Below are positions 31,257 through 40,390 of a stretch of DNA of 64,000 nucleotides, piece by piece (within the stretch, counting starts at the first letter, position 1; each line of letters begins with the position of its first letter). The notes below the pieces were generated by a model. It ran no database searches and was not told where the DNA came from. It was given only the letters and a program-made list of their open reading frames with translations. A program made the translations under genes and the position numbers. The stretch covers positions 2,108,001 through 2,172,000 of the forward strand of contig NZ_JAFJMJ010000002.1 of NCBI RefSeq assembly GCF_017309385.1, read 5' to 3'. The DNA comes from Amycolatopsis sp. 195334CR (GTDB lineage Bacteria > Actinomycetota > Actinomycetes > Mycobacteriales > Pseudonocardiaceae).

Positions 31257-31274
31257 GGGCGGCCGGAACCGCCC
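31257..31274 (+). terminator. Weak hairpin after tetR
   Basis: Arms GGGCGG and CCGCCC with a 6-base loop lie 22 bp after the tetR stop, without a clear T-run. It may end the tetR transcript; the remaining ~140 bp to the next gene shows only short AT-rich stretches around CTATATCG and TATAG. Confidence 0.3.
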
Positions 31275-31418
31275 TGGCTACGCGAGACCTATATCGGCTC
31301 GGGCGCGCTGAAGTATAGGGGCGTTATAGACCGTTGCTGATCAATGGCACCCAGTAGATGGTCGGCAGTGGCCTCGCGGCGACCCGCCGCGTCGGGCCCG
31401 GCTCGAGGAGTGGGTGGC

Positions 31419-32684
31419 GTGGGCGACAACGAACCTTGGCTGAGCCGGATCGCGGACACGGTGCGCCGATCGGGGACGGGCCTGATCACCGACGAGGGCC
31501 GCGTTTCGTGGGCCGAACTGGTGGACCGCGCGTGGAAGATCGCGGCCGATCTGCGGGCCTACCCGCACGGGCTGGTGGTCGCGCCGGACGGCGGGCCGGA
31601 TTCGGTGGTGGCCCTGCTCGCGGCGGGGCTCGCCGAACCCGCGCAACCCTGGGTGATCGGCGATCCGGCCCGGTGGGGCACCGGGGAACCGATCGGCGGA
31701 ACCGCGCTGTGGGCTGCCGGGCCGCAAGCCGCGCCACCGGCCGAAATCGACGGCGCCACCTACGCTACGGCCACCGAAAGCGTGACGGGACAACCCCAAC
31801 TGCTCTTCGGGCGGCCGGACAGCCTGCACGAAGCAGCCCGGCTCTACGCCGAGGGGCTGCCCGAATTCGCCGACGCCGAGTTGTTCGCGGCCTGCGCGCC
31901 GATGGACTTCGCCGAGACCTTCCACCTGGTCGTGCTGCCCTCGATCGTGCTCGGCCGGGACCTGATGCTGTTCCAGCCGCGCCAGTGGCGGGCCGCGGGC
32001 ACGGCGTTCGACGGCAGGCCGGTGGTCTGCCTGACCACCACCGCGCTCGCCCTGCTCGGCGCCAGGGCGGCCCCCGAAGACCGGGACTACACCGGCGTCT
32101 GCTTCCTCCCGTCCGGCGGCGGCCTCACCCCCGAACGCGCCGAGCGCGTGGCGGCGCGGTTCGCCGGCTGTTCGTTCCTGAACGTGCTCGGCTCACCCGA
32201 GACCGGGCTGCTCGCCGTCACCCGTGAGGTGGCTGAGGACGGCCACGTCGGGAAACCGCTGGCAGGCAAGCAAATCTGGCTCCGCGACGTCGGCGAGGAC
32301 GGCGTCGGTACATTGTGGACGGCCGGACCGGACGCCCGGATCGCCGCCTCCGACGGCTTCCTGCGCCGCACCCCGGACGGTGCGGTCAGCAAGGGCCACC
32401 TCGCGCACGCCGTTCCCGGCGGCGGGTTCGTGCTCGACGGCCAGGCGGGCGACCTGGTCGAGCTCGACGGGCGGAGCGTCGACCCGGCCGAGGTGGTCGC
32501 CGCCGTGCGCGGCCTCCGCGGGGTGGTCGACGCCTCGCTGACGGTGGACCGCTCCGGCCCGGCCGAACGGGTCACCGTGGTCGCCACCGGCGACGTCACC
32601 GAGGAGCAGGTCCGGCGGCGGCTGGGCGCGCTCGCCGTCGCGCTGGTGCCGCACGAGGTCGTCTGCCACATCCCCACCGCGTGA
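31419..32684 (+). CDS. Degenerate adenylate-forming (ANL superfamily) protein
   Basis: 421 residues with the overall layout of an acyl-adenylating enzyme but eroded motifs. The usual TSGSTGxPKG loop reads ESVTGQPQLLFG (near residue 125); the YGxTE motif survives as LGSPETG (near residue 255); the TGD motif reads SKGHL; and the C-terminal catalytic-lysine motif PxxxxGK is absent, the protein ending VALVPHEVVCHIPTA. It is also ~80 residues shorter than typical members. It may be non-catalytic, or retain only a partial reaction such as acyl or aminoacyl binding. It opens the peptide cluster, 14 bp before the TsrM-like gene. Start GTG 31419 follows GAGGAG. Confidence 0.6.
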   Translation: MGDNEPWLSRIADTVRRSGTGLITDEGRVSWAELVDRAWKIAADLRAYPHGLVVAPDGGPDSVVALLAAGLAEPAQPWVIGDPARWGTGEPIGGTALWAAGPQAAPPAEIDGATYATATESVTGQPQLLFGRPDSLHEAARLYAEGLPEFADAELFAACAPMDFAETFHLVVLPSIVLGRDLMLFQPRQWRAAGTAFDGRPVVCLTTTALALLGARAAPEDRDYTGVCFLPSGGGLTPERAERVAARFAGCSFLNVLGSPETGLLAVTREVAEDGHVGKPLAGKQIWLRDVGEDGVGTLWTAGPDARIAASDGFLRRTPDGAVSKGHLAHAVPGGGFVLDGQAGDLVELDGRSVDPAEVVAAVRGLRGVVDASLTVDRSGPAERVTVVATGDVTEEQVRRRLGALAVALVPHEVVCHIPTA

Positions 32685-32698
32685 ACAAGGAAGGTGCG

Positions 32699-34423
32699 AT
32701 GAGCAAGGATCTGGTGGTCCTGGTCAACCCGAACAAGGTCTTCCCGCCGATCGCGCCGTACGCGCTCGACGTGCTGACGACCTCGCTGGAGAACGCCGGA
32801 TTCGCCGTCGAGGTGGTGGATCTGACCTTCGGCCGCGACGAATGGCAGCTGGTGCTGCGCGACTACTTCACCGGCCGGGACCCGTTGCTGGTCGGGGTGA
32901 CCGTGCGCAACACCGACACCGTCTACGCCTTCGAGCAGCGGCCGTTCGTCAACGAGCACAAGGAGATCATCGACGAGATCAAGCAGCTGACCGGGGCCCC
33001 GCTGGTGACCGGCGGGATCGGCTTCTCCACCATGCCGTTCGCGCTGCTCGACTACTTCGACGTCGAGTACGGCGTCAAGGGACCGGGCGAGCTCATCCTG
33101 ACCCAGCTGGCGGACGCGCTGCGGGCCGGGCGCGACCCGCGGGACATCCCCGGGCTGATGGTCAACCACGGTGGTGGCCGGGTGGTCCGGAACCCGCCTG
33201 CCCAGCTGCTGGCCGGGCGGGACAACGGGGCCACGATCCAGCTGGGCGGGCAGTTCGAGAGCCGGGCGTGGCAGGCCGAGACCACCTCCAGCTACCGGCG
33301 GCACGCCGAGGTCCCGTTCCGGGTGGACAACCTCGCCTACTACCGCGGTGGCGGGCTCGGCAGCATCCTCACCAAGAACGGCTGCGTCTACCGGTGCACG
33401 CACTGCGTCGAACCCGACGCGAAGGGCACCCGGTTCGCCCGCCGGGACGTCGCCTCGGTGGTCGACGAGATGGAGATGCTGACCGACCACGGCATCTACG
33501 ACCTGCACACCACCGACAGCGAGTTCAACCTGGCCATCAACAACAGCAAACGGCTGCTGCGCGAGATCGTGGCCCGCAAGAACCGCGACCACAGCACCTC
33601 GCTGCACCGGCTGCGGTTGTGGGTCTACTGCCAGCCCGCCCCGTTCGACCAGGAGTTCGCCGAACTGCTCGCCGCGGCGGGCTGCGCCGGGGTGAACGTG
33701 GGCGCCGACCACGTGCGCGCGGACCTGCTCGGCCGGTGGAAGGTGACCGATCGCGGCGGCGCGTACTACACCTTCGCCGACACCCAGCGGCTGGTCGAGC
33801 TGTGCCACGCCAACGGCATGATGACCATGGTCGAGGCGCTGTTCGGCATGCCGGGCGAGACGCTGGAGAGCATGGCCGACTGCATCGACCGGTTCATGGC
33901 ACTCGACGCCACGGTCACCGGGTTCAGCCTCGGCCTGCGGTTGTTCCCCTACATCGACCTCGGCCGCGAGCTGGCCGAGGAATGCGACGGCGTGCGCACC
34001 GCGGCCGGGCTCCAGTCGAACACGGCCACCGGCCCGATCGTGCTCAAACCACTGGAGAAGTGCTCCGGCCCGGTGGAGTACGAGCGGCAGTTCATGTTCG
34101 ACGAGAACGGCGATTTCCGATTGGTTTGTTATTTCTCGCCGGAATTGCCGGAGGACGAGGAAACGGTCAACTCGCCGACCGGCCGCTGGTACCGGTCCCT
34201 GCAGTTCCTCTGGGACTACATCCCGGAGTCCGAACTGTACCGGGTGATGCTGCCGACCGCGGCGGGCATCAGCACCTACGACAACAACTACGCCGACAAC
34301 CCGTTCCTCACCAGCCTGGTCGGCCTCGGTTACACCGGCGCGTTCTGGGCGCACTGGCGTGATCGCGAGACGATCATGGCGGTGGCCAAGGACAACGGGC
34401 TGCTCGCCGACGTACCGGTCTGA
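32699..34423 (+). CDS. TsrM-like cobalamin-dependent radical-SAM tryptophan 2-C-methyltransferase
   Basis: 574 residues. The N-terminal ~200 residues form a B12-binding domain (LVVLVNPNKVFPPIAPYALDVLTTSLE, LLVGVTVRNTDTVYAFEQRPFV, TGGIGFSTMPFALLDYF). The radical-SAM cluster motif C-x3-C-x2-C is at residues 229, 233 and 236 (NGCVYRCTHCVEPDAKG). HTTDSEFNLAINNSK, GVNVGADHVRADLL and DNNYADNPFLTSLVGLGYTG are, as I recall them, nearly identical segments in TsrM, which methylates C2 of tryptophan for thiostrepton. The quinaldic-acid genes that follow in that pathway are not visible here, so 2-methyltryptophan itself may be used. Start ATG 32699 after AAGGAAGG. Confidence 0.82.
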   Translation: MSKDLVVLVNPNKVFPPIAPYALDVLTTSLENAGFAVEVVDLTFGRDEWQLVLRDYFTGRDPLLVGVTVRNTDTVYAFEQRPFVNEHKEIIDEIKQLTGAPLVTGGIGFSTMPFALLDYFDVEYGVKGPGELILTQLADALRAGRDPRDIPGLMVNHGGGRVVRNPPAQLLAGRDNGATIQLGGQFESRAWQAETTSSYRRHAEVPFRVDNLAYYRGGGLGSILTKNGCVYRCTHCVEPDAKGTRFARRDVASVVDEMEMLTDHGIYDLHTTDSEFNLAINNSKRLLREIVARKNRDHSTSLHRLRLWVYCQPAPFDQEFAELLAAAGCAGVNVGADHVRADLLGRWKVTDRGGAYYTFADTQRLVELCHANGMMTMVEALFGMPGETLESMADCIDRFMALDATVTGFSLGLRLFPYIDLGRELAEECDGVRTAAGLQSNTATGPIVLKPLEKCSGPVEYERQFMFDENGDFRLVCYFSPELPEDEETVNSPTGRWYRSLQFLWDYIPESELYRVMLPTAAGISTYDNNYADNPFLTSLVGLGYTGAFWAHWRDRETIMAVAKDNGLLADVPV

Positions 34424-34535
34424 GCCACGGTGCCGCAGAGGAATCGAATAGATCAACTATAGCCGGAACTGATGGTATCGGGTTCGAATTCGCAACATCC
34501 CGAATGCGCCGGACTGCCCTGAATGAGGTGCTGAT

Positions 34536-36101
34536 ATGAGTGTGAAGAATCCCGATCACGTCGTTATCGTAGGCGGCGGTACGGCCGGGTGGATGACGGC
34601 TTCGTACCTGAAAGCGGCGTTCGGCGACCGGTTGTCGGTCACGCTCGTGGAGTCCGGCCGGATCGGCACGATCGGCGTGGGCGAAGCGACGTTCAGCGAC
34701 ATCCGGCACTTCTTCGAGTTCCTGGACCTGAAGGAGGACGACTGGATGCCCGCCTGCAACGCCACCTACAAGCTGGCGGTGCGCTTCCAGGACTGGCGCC
34801 GGCCGGGGCACCACTTCTACCACCCGTTCGAGCAGGTGCGCTCGGCCAACGGGTTCCCCCTGGCCGAGTGGTGGATGCAGAACGGGCCGACCGACCGGTT
34901 CGACAAGGACTGCTTCGTGATGGCCTCGCTGTGCGACGCCGGCCGCAGTCCCCGGTACCTCGACGGTTCGCTGCTGGGCGACGTGTTCGACGAGGGTGCG
35001 GACGAGCCAGCCGGGCTGACGATGGCCGAGCACCAGGGCAAGACGCAGTACCCCTACGCCTACCACTTCGAGGCGGCGCTGCTGGCGAAGTACCTCACCG
35101 GGTACTCCACCGACCGCGGCGTGCGGCACGTCATCGACGAGGTCCAGGAGGTCAAGCTCGACGAGCGCGGCTGGATCGACCACATCGTGACCAAGGAGCA
35201 CGGGGCCATCCACGGCGATCTCTTCGTCGACTGCACGGGTTTCCGCGGCGTGCTGCTGAACCAGGCGCTCGAGGTGCCCTTCGTGTCCTATCAGGACACC
35301 CTGCCGAACGACCGGGCGGTCGCCCTCCAGGTGCCGCTGGACATGGAGAAGCGGGGGATCCGCCCCTGCACCACCGCCACCGCCCAGGACGCGGGCTGGA
35401 TCTGGACCATCCCGCTGTTCGGCCGGATCGGCACCGGCTACGTCTACGCCAGCGACTACCTCAGCCCGGAGGACGCCGAGCGCAGACTGCGCGAGTTCGT
35501 CGGTCCGGAGGCGGCCGAGGTCGAGGCCAACCACATCCGCATGCGCATCGGGCGCAGCGCGCAGTCGTGGAAGAACAACTGCGTGGCCATCGGGCTCGCC
35601 AGCGGGTTCGTGGAACCGCTGGAGTCCACCGGGATCTTCTTCATCCACCACGCCATCGAGCAGCTCGTGCGGCACTTCCCCGGCGCCGACTGGCAGCCGA
35701 AGCTGCGCGACAGCTACAACGACTCCGTCGCCAACGTGATGGACGGCGTGCGCGAGTTCCTCGTCCTGCACTACCGGGGTGCCGCGCGCGACAACACCCA
35801 GTACTGGAAGGACGCCAAGACGCGGCAGATGCCGGACGCGCTGGCCGAACGCGTCGAGCGCTGGAAGGTCCAGCTCCCCGACTCGGAGAACATCTTCCCG
35901 TACTACCACGGCCTGCCACCGGTGTCCTACATGTGCATCCTGCTGGGCACCGGCGGGATCGAGGCCCGGCCGTCGCCGGCGCTCGCGCTGGCCGACGACA
36001 CCGCCGCGCAGAAGGAGTTCGCCTCGATCCGGGACAAGGCCAAGTACCTGGTCGAAACGCTGCCCACGCAGTACGAGTACTTCGCGGCGATGCGGTCATG
36101 A
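34536..36101 (+). CDS. PyrH-like flavin-dependent tryptophan halogenase
   Basis: 521 residues. FAD motif VVIVGGGTAGWMTASYLKA at the start; catalytic lysine K79 in NATYKLAVRF; signature WIWTIP at residues 288-293; and RIGRSAQSWKNNCVAIGLASGFVEPLESTGIFFIHHAIEQL containing the catalytic glutamate. The segments HHFYHPFEQ, YPYAYHFEA and FPYYHGLPPVSY resemble the tryptophan 5-halogenase PyrH more than PrnA/RebH, so C5 chlorination or bromination of tryptophan or 2-methyltryptophan is the best guess. It needs FADH2, supplied by the reductase at 37333. A 112-bp gap precedes it; the antiporter overlaps it by four bases. Confidence 0.85.
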   Translation: MSVKNPDHVVIVGGGTAGWMTASYLKAAFGDRLSVTLVESGRIGTIGVGEATFSDIRHFFEFLDLKEDDWMPACNATYKLAVRFQDWRRPGHHFYHPFEQVRSANGFPLAEWWMQNGPTDRFDKDCFVMASLCDAGRSPRYLDGSLLGDVFDEGADEPAGLTMAEHQGKTQYPYAYHFEAALLAKYLTGYSTDRGVRHVIDEVQEVKLDERGWIDHIVTKEHGAIHGDLFVDCTGFRGVLLNQALEVPFVSYQDTLPNDRAVALQVPLDMEKRGIRPCTTATAQDAGWIWTIPLFGRIGTGYVYASDYLSPEDAERRLREFVGPEAAEVEANHIRMRIGRSAQSWKNNCVAIGLASGFVEPLESTGIFFIHHAIEQLVRHFPGADWQPKLRDSYNDSVANVMDGVREFLVLHYRGAARDNTQYWKDAKTRQMPDALAERVERWKVQLPDSENIFPYYHGLPPVSYMCILLGTGGIEARPSPALALADDTAAQKEFASIRDKAKYLVETLPTQYEYFAAMRS

Positions 36102-37336
36102 CCGCCCTCGGACTGCTGCACGCCGCGGGCGCGCTGCTGGTGGTGCTGGCGATCGGCTGGCTTGGCCGGTTCGCCGCCCGCTCGCTGCGGCAGCCCGAGG
36201 TGATCGGTGAGATCGCGGCCGGCCTGCTGGCCGGGCCGCTGGTCATCGCCCTGCTCGGCCGGACCACCTTCGACCTGGTGCTGCCGGGCGAGGTGGTCGG
36301 GGTGCTGAAGCTGGTGGCCGAGGTCGGCCTGGTGTTGTTCCTGGTCGGCCTCGCGCACAAGCTGCGCGGCGGCGGGCGGGCGATTTCCCGCCGCACCACC
36401 GGCTGGCTGGTGGTCGGCGGGCTGGTCCCGGCACTGGCCTCGGGGCTGCTGCTGGCCTGCTGGATCATCTTCGTGGAGGACCCGGCGGTGCGCGGGCAGG
36501 CGCCGGTGGCGGCGTTCCTGCTGATGTGCGCGATCGTCATGTCGATCACCGCGGTGCCGGTGCTGGCCAGGATCCTCGCCGACCGCGGCCTCACCGATTC
36601 GGCCGAGGGACGGCTGTCGATGACGGCGGCCATCATCATCGACACCGTCGGCTGGCTCCTGCTCTCGGTCGCGGTCGGCCTGGCTTCCGGGCGGTTGAGC
36701 GGTTTCCTGCAGGCGCTCGCGGTGCTCGGCGGCGGTGCGCTGGTCGCGTTCGCCGTGCGGGCCGGGCTGCGCACCCGCCTGGCGAGCGCGCTGTCCGAAC
36801 GCCGTCCGGTGGTCGCCGGGATCGGCCTCGCGGTGATCGCGCTGGTGGTCGCGCTGGGCGTGGAACGCCTCGGCCTGACCGCGATCTTCGGTGCCGTGCT
36901 GGTCGGGCTGGCGGTTCCGGCGAGCGGGGCGTGGACCGGTGTGGTGGCCGCGGTGACCAAGGTGGGCCGGGCGCTGATCCCGGTGTTCTTCGTGGTGACC
37001 GGGCTGACCGTGTTCGCCGCGAGCTTCGGCTCGCTGCCGTGGGCGCTGATCGTGGTTTCGGTGGTGCTGGCGGTGCTCGGCAAGGGCGGGGGCAGCTATC
37101 TCGGCACCCGCCTGGCCGGCGAGTCCGGCCACACCGCGATGAAGGTCGGGGTGCTGATGAACACCCGCGGCCTGACCGAGCTGATCGTGCTCAAGGTCGG
37201 CTTCAGCACCGGGATCCTCACCGCGCCGATGTTCGTCGCGCTGGTGATCATGGCGGTGGTGACCACCGCGATGACCGGTCCGCTGCTCCTGCTGCTGGAC
37301 CGCCGGGCCGTGCTCGCACAGGCGGTGCCGTCGTGA
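36098..37336 (+). CDS. Kef/CPA2-type cation:proton antiporter
   Basis: 412 residues with about 12 membrane helices. The typical CPA2 start is WLGRFAARSLRQPEVIGEIAAGLLAGP, and helix-break regions include LLMCAIVMSITAVPVLARILADRGL and MNTRGLTELIVLKVG. No RCK/TrkA regulatory domain follows the membrane part. It should exchange Na+ or K+ for protons across the plasma membrane. Tight coupling (ATGA/GTGA) between a halogenase and its flavin reductase ties it to the cluster; export-energy coupling or self-protection are inferences. Na+/H+ antiporter genes also occur in glycopeptide clusters. Confidence 0.85.
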   Translation: MTALGLLHAAGALLVVLAIGWLGRFAARSLRQPEVIGEIAAGLLAGPLVIALLGRTTFDLVLPGEVVGVLKLVAEVGLVLFLVGLAHKLRGGGRAISRRTTGWLVVGGLVPALASGLLLACWIIFVEDPAVRGQAPVAAFLLMCAIVMSITAVPVLARILADRGLTDSAEGRLSMTAAIIIDTVGWLLLSVAVGLASGRLSGFLQALAVLGGGALVAFAVRAGLRTRLASALSERRPVVAGIGLAVIALVVALGVERLGLTAIFGAVLVGLAVPASGAWTGVVAAVTKVGRALIPVFFVVTGLTVFAASFGSLPWALIVVSVVLAVLGKGGGSYLGTRLAGESGHTAMKVGVLMNTRGLTELIVLKVGFSTGILTAPMFVALVIMAVVTTAMTGPLLLLLDRRAVLAQAVPS

Positions 37337-37845
37337 CCGAGTCGATCCTCGGCCGGGACCTCGCGGCCACGCCCACCGGGTTCCGCGCGATGATGCGGGG
37401 TTTCCCGACCGGCGTGGCCGTGGTCGCGGCCTGCGACCACACCGGGCAGCCCCGCGGCATGACCTGTTCCTCGGTCTGCAGTGTCGCGCTGGACCCGCCG
37501 ACCCTGCTGGTGTGCCTGCGTTCGGGCAGTCCCACCCTGGCGGCGGTGACCGACCGCGGCCTGTTCACCGTCAACCTGCTGCACGAACGGGCCCAGTCGA
37601 CCGCGGAGTCGTTCGCCTCCGGTCAGCCGGACCGGTTCGACCGCACCGACTGGGAGGCGGGTGCCGCCGGGCCCCGGCTGCTCGCGGACAGCCACGCCGT
37701 CGCCGACTGCCGGGTGGCGGACACCCGGGGGATCGGTGACCACGTGGTGGTGTTCGGCGAGGTCGAGCACGTCACCTGGGACGAGGACTGCCACCCCCTG
37801 CTGTACGGCCTGCGCCGGTACGGCCGCTGGGGCGACTCGCGGTGA
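37333..37845 (+). CDS. Flavin reductase (HpaC-like)
   Basis: 170 residues. The flavin_reduct domain is nearly the whole protein: FRAMMRGFPTGVAVVAACD, GMTCSSVCSVALDPPTLLVCLRSGSPT, FTVNLLHERAQSTAESFA, GDHVVVFGEVEHV. It reduces free FAD or FMN with NAD(P)H. It is the only such gene in the window and probably serves both the tryptophan halogenase and the pyrrole halogenase at 51026. GTG start overlaps the antiporter stop. Confidence 0.85.
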   Translation: MTESILGRDLAATPTGFRAMMRGFPTGVAVVAACDHTGQPRGMTCSSVCSVALDPPTLLVCLRSGSPTLAAVTDRGLFTVNLLHERAQSTAESFASGQPDRFDRTDWEAGAAGPRLLADSHAVADCRVADTRGIGDHVVVFGEVEHVTWDEDCHPLLYGLRRYGRWGDSR

Positions 37846-37964
37846 TCCGCGGGTAACGCCCCGGCGGCCGCCGCCGCTGTCTCGATCGACCTCGGGGTAT
37901 TGCGTGGCCCGCCATGTCCACAGTAGACTCAGGCGTGACGGAACCGGTTGCCGGTCAAGGAAAA

Positions 37965-39752
37965 TCAGCCGGCGCAGCGCACGGGGGAGTGGGTCACGGC
38001 GAGTGCGGCCACCAGTTCGGGGAGCTGGTATCGGCTCGGCACCGCGGGGCTGACCGTGAGGAAGTGCGCCGCGACGAGCTCGTCGAGCAGATCGAGGGTG
38101 GTGTGCACCGATTCGCCGAGTACCCCGGCCGCGGTGGCGCAGGTGAAGGACCGCGTACCGCGGGAAGCCAGCGCGGACAGCGCGTGGATCAGCCGGTCCG
38201 GCAGCTTCGTGTAGGCGGGCTTGAGGAAATCGCGCACGTCGAGATCACCGATGCGCAGTTCGGCCAGTCTCCGCCGGGGATCGGCGAGCCGTTCGGCCAG
38301 CTGCGCCAGCGTCCAGTGCCGCCGGGCGGCCAGGATGGCGCCGCTGATCCGCACCGCCGCGGGGAGCTGGCCGCACAGCTTGGCGATCTGCAGCGCCGCC
38401 TCTGTCTCGGCGGTGACCCTGGCTTCGCCGGCGATCTTCTTCAGCAGTTCGACCGATTCCCGCGGGGAGAACACGTTCAGCGAGATGCGGGTCGTGCCCT
38501 CCAGGGTGGCCAGCGGGAACCGGCTGGTCACCAGCATGCCGCAGCTGGAGTCGCCCGGGTGCAGCGCGCGCACCTGGCGTTCGTCGGCCGCGTCGTCGAG
38601 CACCACCAGGGTCCTGGTGCCGGAGAGAATGCTGCGGTAGGCGTCGATCCGGGCGTAGAGCGTGTTGGGCTGCTTGGACTCGGACAGCCCGAGCTGGCCC
38701 AGCGCGGTGCCGAGCACGGTCATCGGGTCGGGCGGGTTCGGCGTTTTCCCGCCGAGGTCCACCAGCAGCTGGTGATCGGGGAAGTGGTGCCGGAGCTGGC
38801 GCGCCACCCGCATGGCGAGCGTGGTTTTCCCGGCACCGCTGGGGCCGCCGATCGCACACGCGGTGGGCGGGTTGTCCTGCCCGGCCGAATCGGCGAGCAC
38901 GGAGAACGCCAGTGCGGCCTCGTCGGCGCGGCCGACGAAATCGCTCGGTTCGTGCCGCAGCCCCGGCCCGGTCAGCCGGACGCCCGCGGTCACCGGCGCG
39001 GCCGGTGACATGACCAGCTCGGAGGTCAGGATCGACTGGTGCAGCTCCTGCATCTCGCGGGACGGGTCCAGGCCGAGCGAATCCACCAGCGTGCTGCGAA
39101 AACTCCGGTAGACCGCGAGCGCGTCGGCGGTGCGGCCGCAGCGGTGCAGGCCGGTCATCAGCTGCATGCACGGCCGTTCGCGCAGCGGCTCGGCGGCCAC
39201 CAGCGCGGTCAGCTCGGCGATCAGCGACTCGTGCCTGCCCAGCGCGAGCTCGGCGTCGATGCACTTCTCCAACGTCAGCAGCCGCGCCTCTTCGAGACGC
39301 GGCTGCTCCACCGCCGCGAGGTGGCGGGTCACGCCGGCCAGTGCCTGGCCGTTCCACTTCGCCAGTGCCGCCCGCAACAGGGTGGAGGCCTCGGCGTGTC
39401 TGCTGTCCGCCAGTGCTTCCTGGCCTTGTCTGGACAGGTGCTCGAATTCCACCAGGTCGACCTGGGTGTCCCTGCCCTCGGTGAACCGCAGCCGGTAGCC
39501 GGGGGGCTGGCGCTCGATCTTCACCGCGTCGCCGAGCAGGCCGCGCAACCGGGAGGCGTAGGTCTGGATCTGTGCCTGGGTGGTGCTCGGGAGCTGGTCG
39601 TCCCACAGGATGTTCATCAGCCTGCCGTCGGAGACGACGCGGCCGTGGGCCAGCAGCAAGGAGGCGAGGACCGTGCGTACCTTGGGCCCGCGCAGTTCGA
39701 TTGGCGTACCTCCGGACCAAGCACTAACCGGTCCGAGTACCTGAAACCGCAT
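37965..39752 (-). CDS. SARP-family pathway regulator with NB-ARC domain
   Basis: 595 residues. An OmpR-like winged helix (residues 1-95: MRFQVLGPVSAW, RGPKVRTVLASLLLAHGRVV, GDAVKIERQPPGYRL) is followed by a bacterial transcriptional-activation domain (residues ~100-245) and a P-loop ATPase (residues ~275-590; Walker A GGPSGAGKTTLAM, then TRTLVVLDDAADERQVRAL). This is the AfsR-like SARP layout without the C-terminal TPR block. SARPs activate antibiotic clusters at direct heptamer repeats. It sits inside the cluster and is divergent from the oxygenase-TE-NRPS operon, so it is the likely cluster activator. No in-frame TTA codon seen. Confidence 0.88.
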   Translation of the reverse strand: MRFQVLGPVSAWSGGTPIELRGPKVRTVLASLLLAHGRVVSDGRLMNILWDDQLPSTTQAQIQTYASRLRGLLGDAVKIERQPPGYRLRFTEGRDTQVDLVEFEHLSRQGQEALADSRHAEASTLLRAALAKWNGQALAGVTRHLAAVEQPRLEEARLLTLEKCIDAELALGRHESLIAELTALVAAEPLRERPCMQLMTGLHRCGRTADALAVYRSFRSTLVDSLGLDPSREMQELHQSILTSELVMSPAAPVTAGVRLTGPGLRHEPSDFVGRADEAALAFSVLADSAGQDNPPTACAIGGPSGAGKTTLAMRVARQLRHHFPDHQLLVDLGGKTPNPPDPMTVLGTALGQLGLSESKQPNTLYARIDAYRSILSGTRTLVVLDDAADERQVRALHPGDSSCGMLVTSRFPLATLEGTTRISLNVFSPRESVELLKKIAGEARVTAETEAALQIAKLCGQLPAAVRISGAILAARRHWTLAQLAERLADPRRRLAELRIGDLDVRDFLKPAYTKLPDRLIHALSALASRGTRSFTCATAAGVLGESVHTTLDLLDELVAAHFLTVSPAVPSRYQLPELVAALAVTHSPVRCAG

Positions 39753-40390
39753 CGAATCCCCCAGTTGATTCGGTGGCTGGTCGTTACTACGCGAGTGCGT
39801 AACTCGGAGGCTAGCAGTGAGGAAAAAACATCACAATGGGCTAGGGAGTTTCCCCTAGGGGTGCGTCCGTCATTGCCCGCCGTGGCCGCGCGAAGTCATG
39901 CACTGACTGGTTTCGCCAGGGATCGGGGCGGCTTCGGCTATCCGCCCGCGCGATCCGCACCGAGTGCACAAAAGGTCGGGACCATTACCATTAGCGGAAC
40001 GTTAATTGTCTGTGCTTACGCCAATAATTGCAGGTCAGCGTGGCGAATAGGGTGGTAGAGCGCGCTACCGGCCGGTGCCTGCGAACGGGTGACGCGGTGC
40101 CGGTGAGCGGGATCGGCGGTGCGGCGGGGTGGGCCCGGGGGTAATGCCGGCGGCTACCTCACGAGGTGTCAGCGCAATTCACCTGGATGCGCCACGGCGG
40201 TAGCGCGATCGACGCACAGTGACCCCATGACAATCGTCATTGGCGCGCACCGGGACGGCGGGCCGGTGATGAATGCGCGTTCATTTTGCCACGCGCCCCG
40301 GCGCGCGCGGAGTCGATATTGGTTCCGTATGGCTCGGTCTTGCATCGTTCGCCTCGAGCCGAACCCCTGTCCGTGAGGAGATTCGAGGCG
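39753..40390. promoter_or_regulatory. 638-bp divergent regulatory region between SARP and NRPS operon
   Basis: I see no convincing gene here. The stretch is less GC-rich than its surroundings, especially 39960-40040. It contains a dyad with arms CTAGGG (39841-39846) and CCCTAG (39853-39858), a GTTAC...GTAAC dyad (39783-39787, 39799-39803), and a tandem ACCATTACCATTA (near 39980). These are candidate operators for the SARP or another regulator; none matches a known consensus well. Confidence 0.45.

Noticed and set aside
32699..36101. Quinaldic-acid/thiopeptide biosynthesis
   Set aside because: Only the TsrM-like step is present; no thiopeptide precursor, cyclodehydratase, dehydratase or ring-expansion gene is visible.
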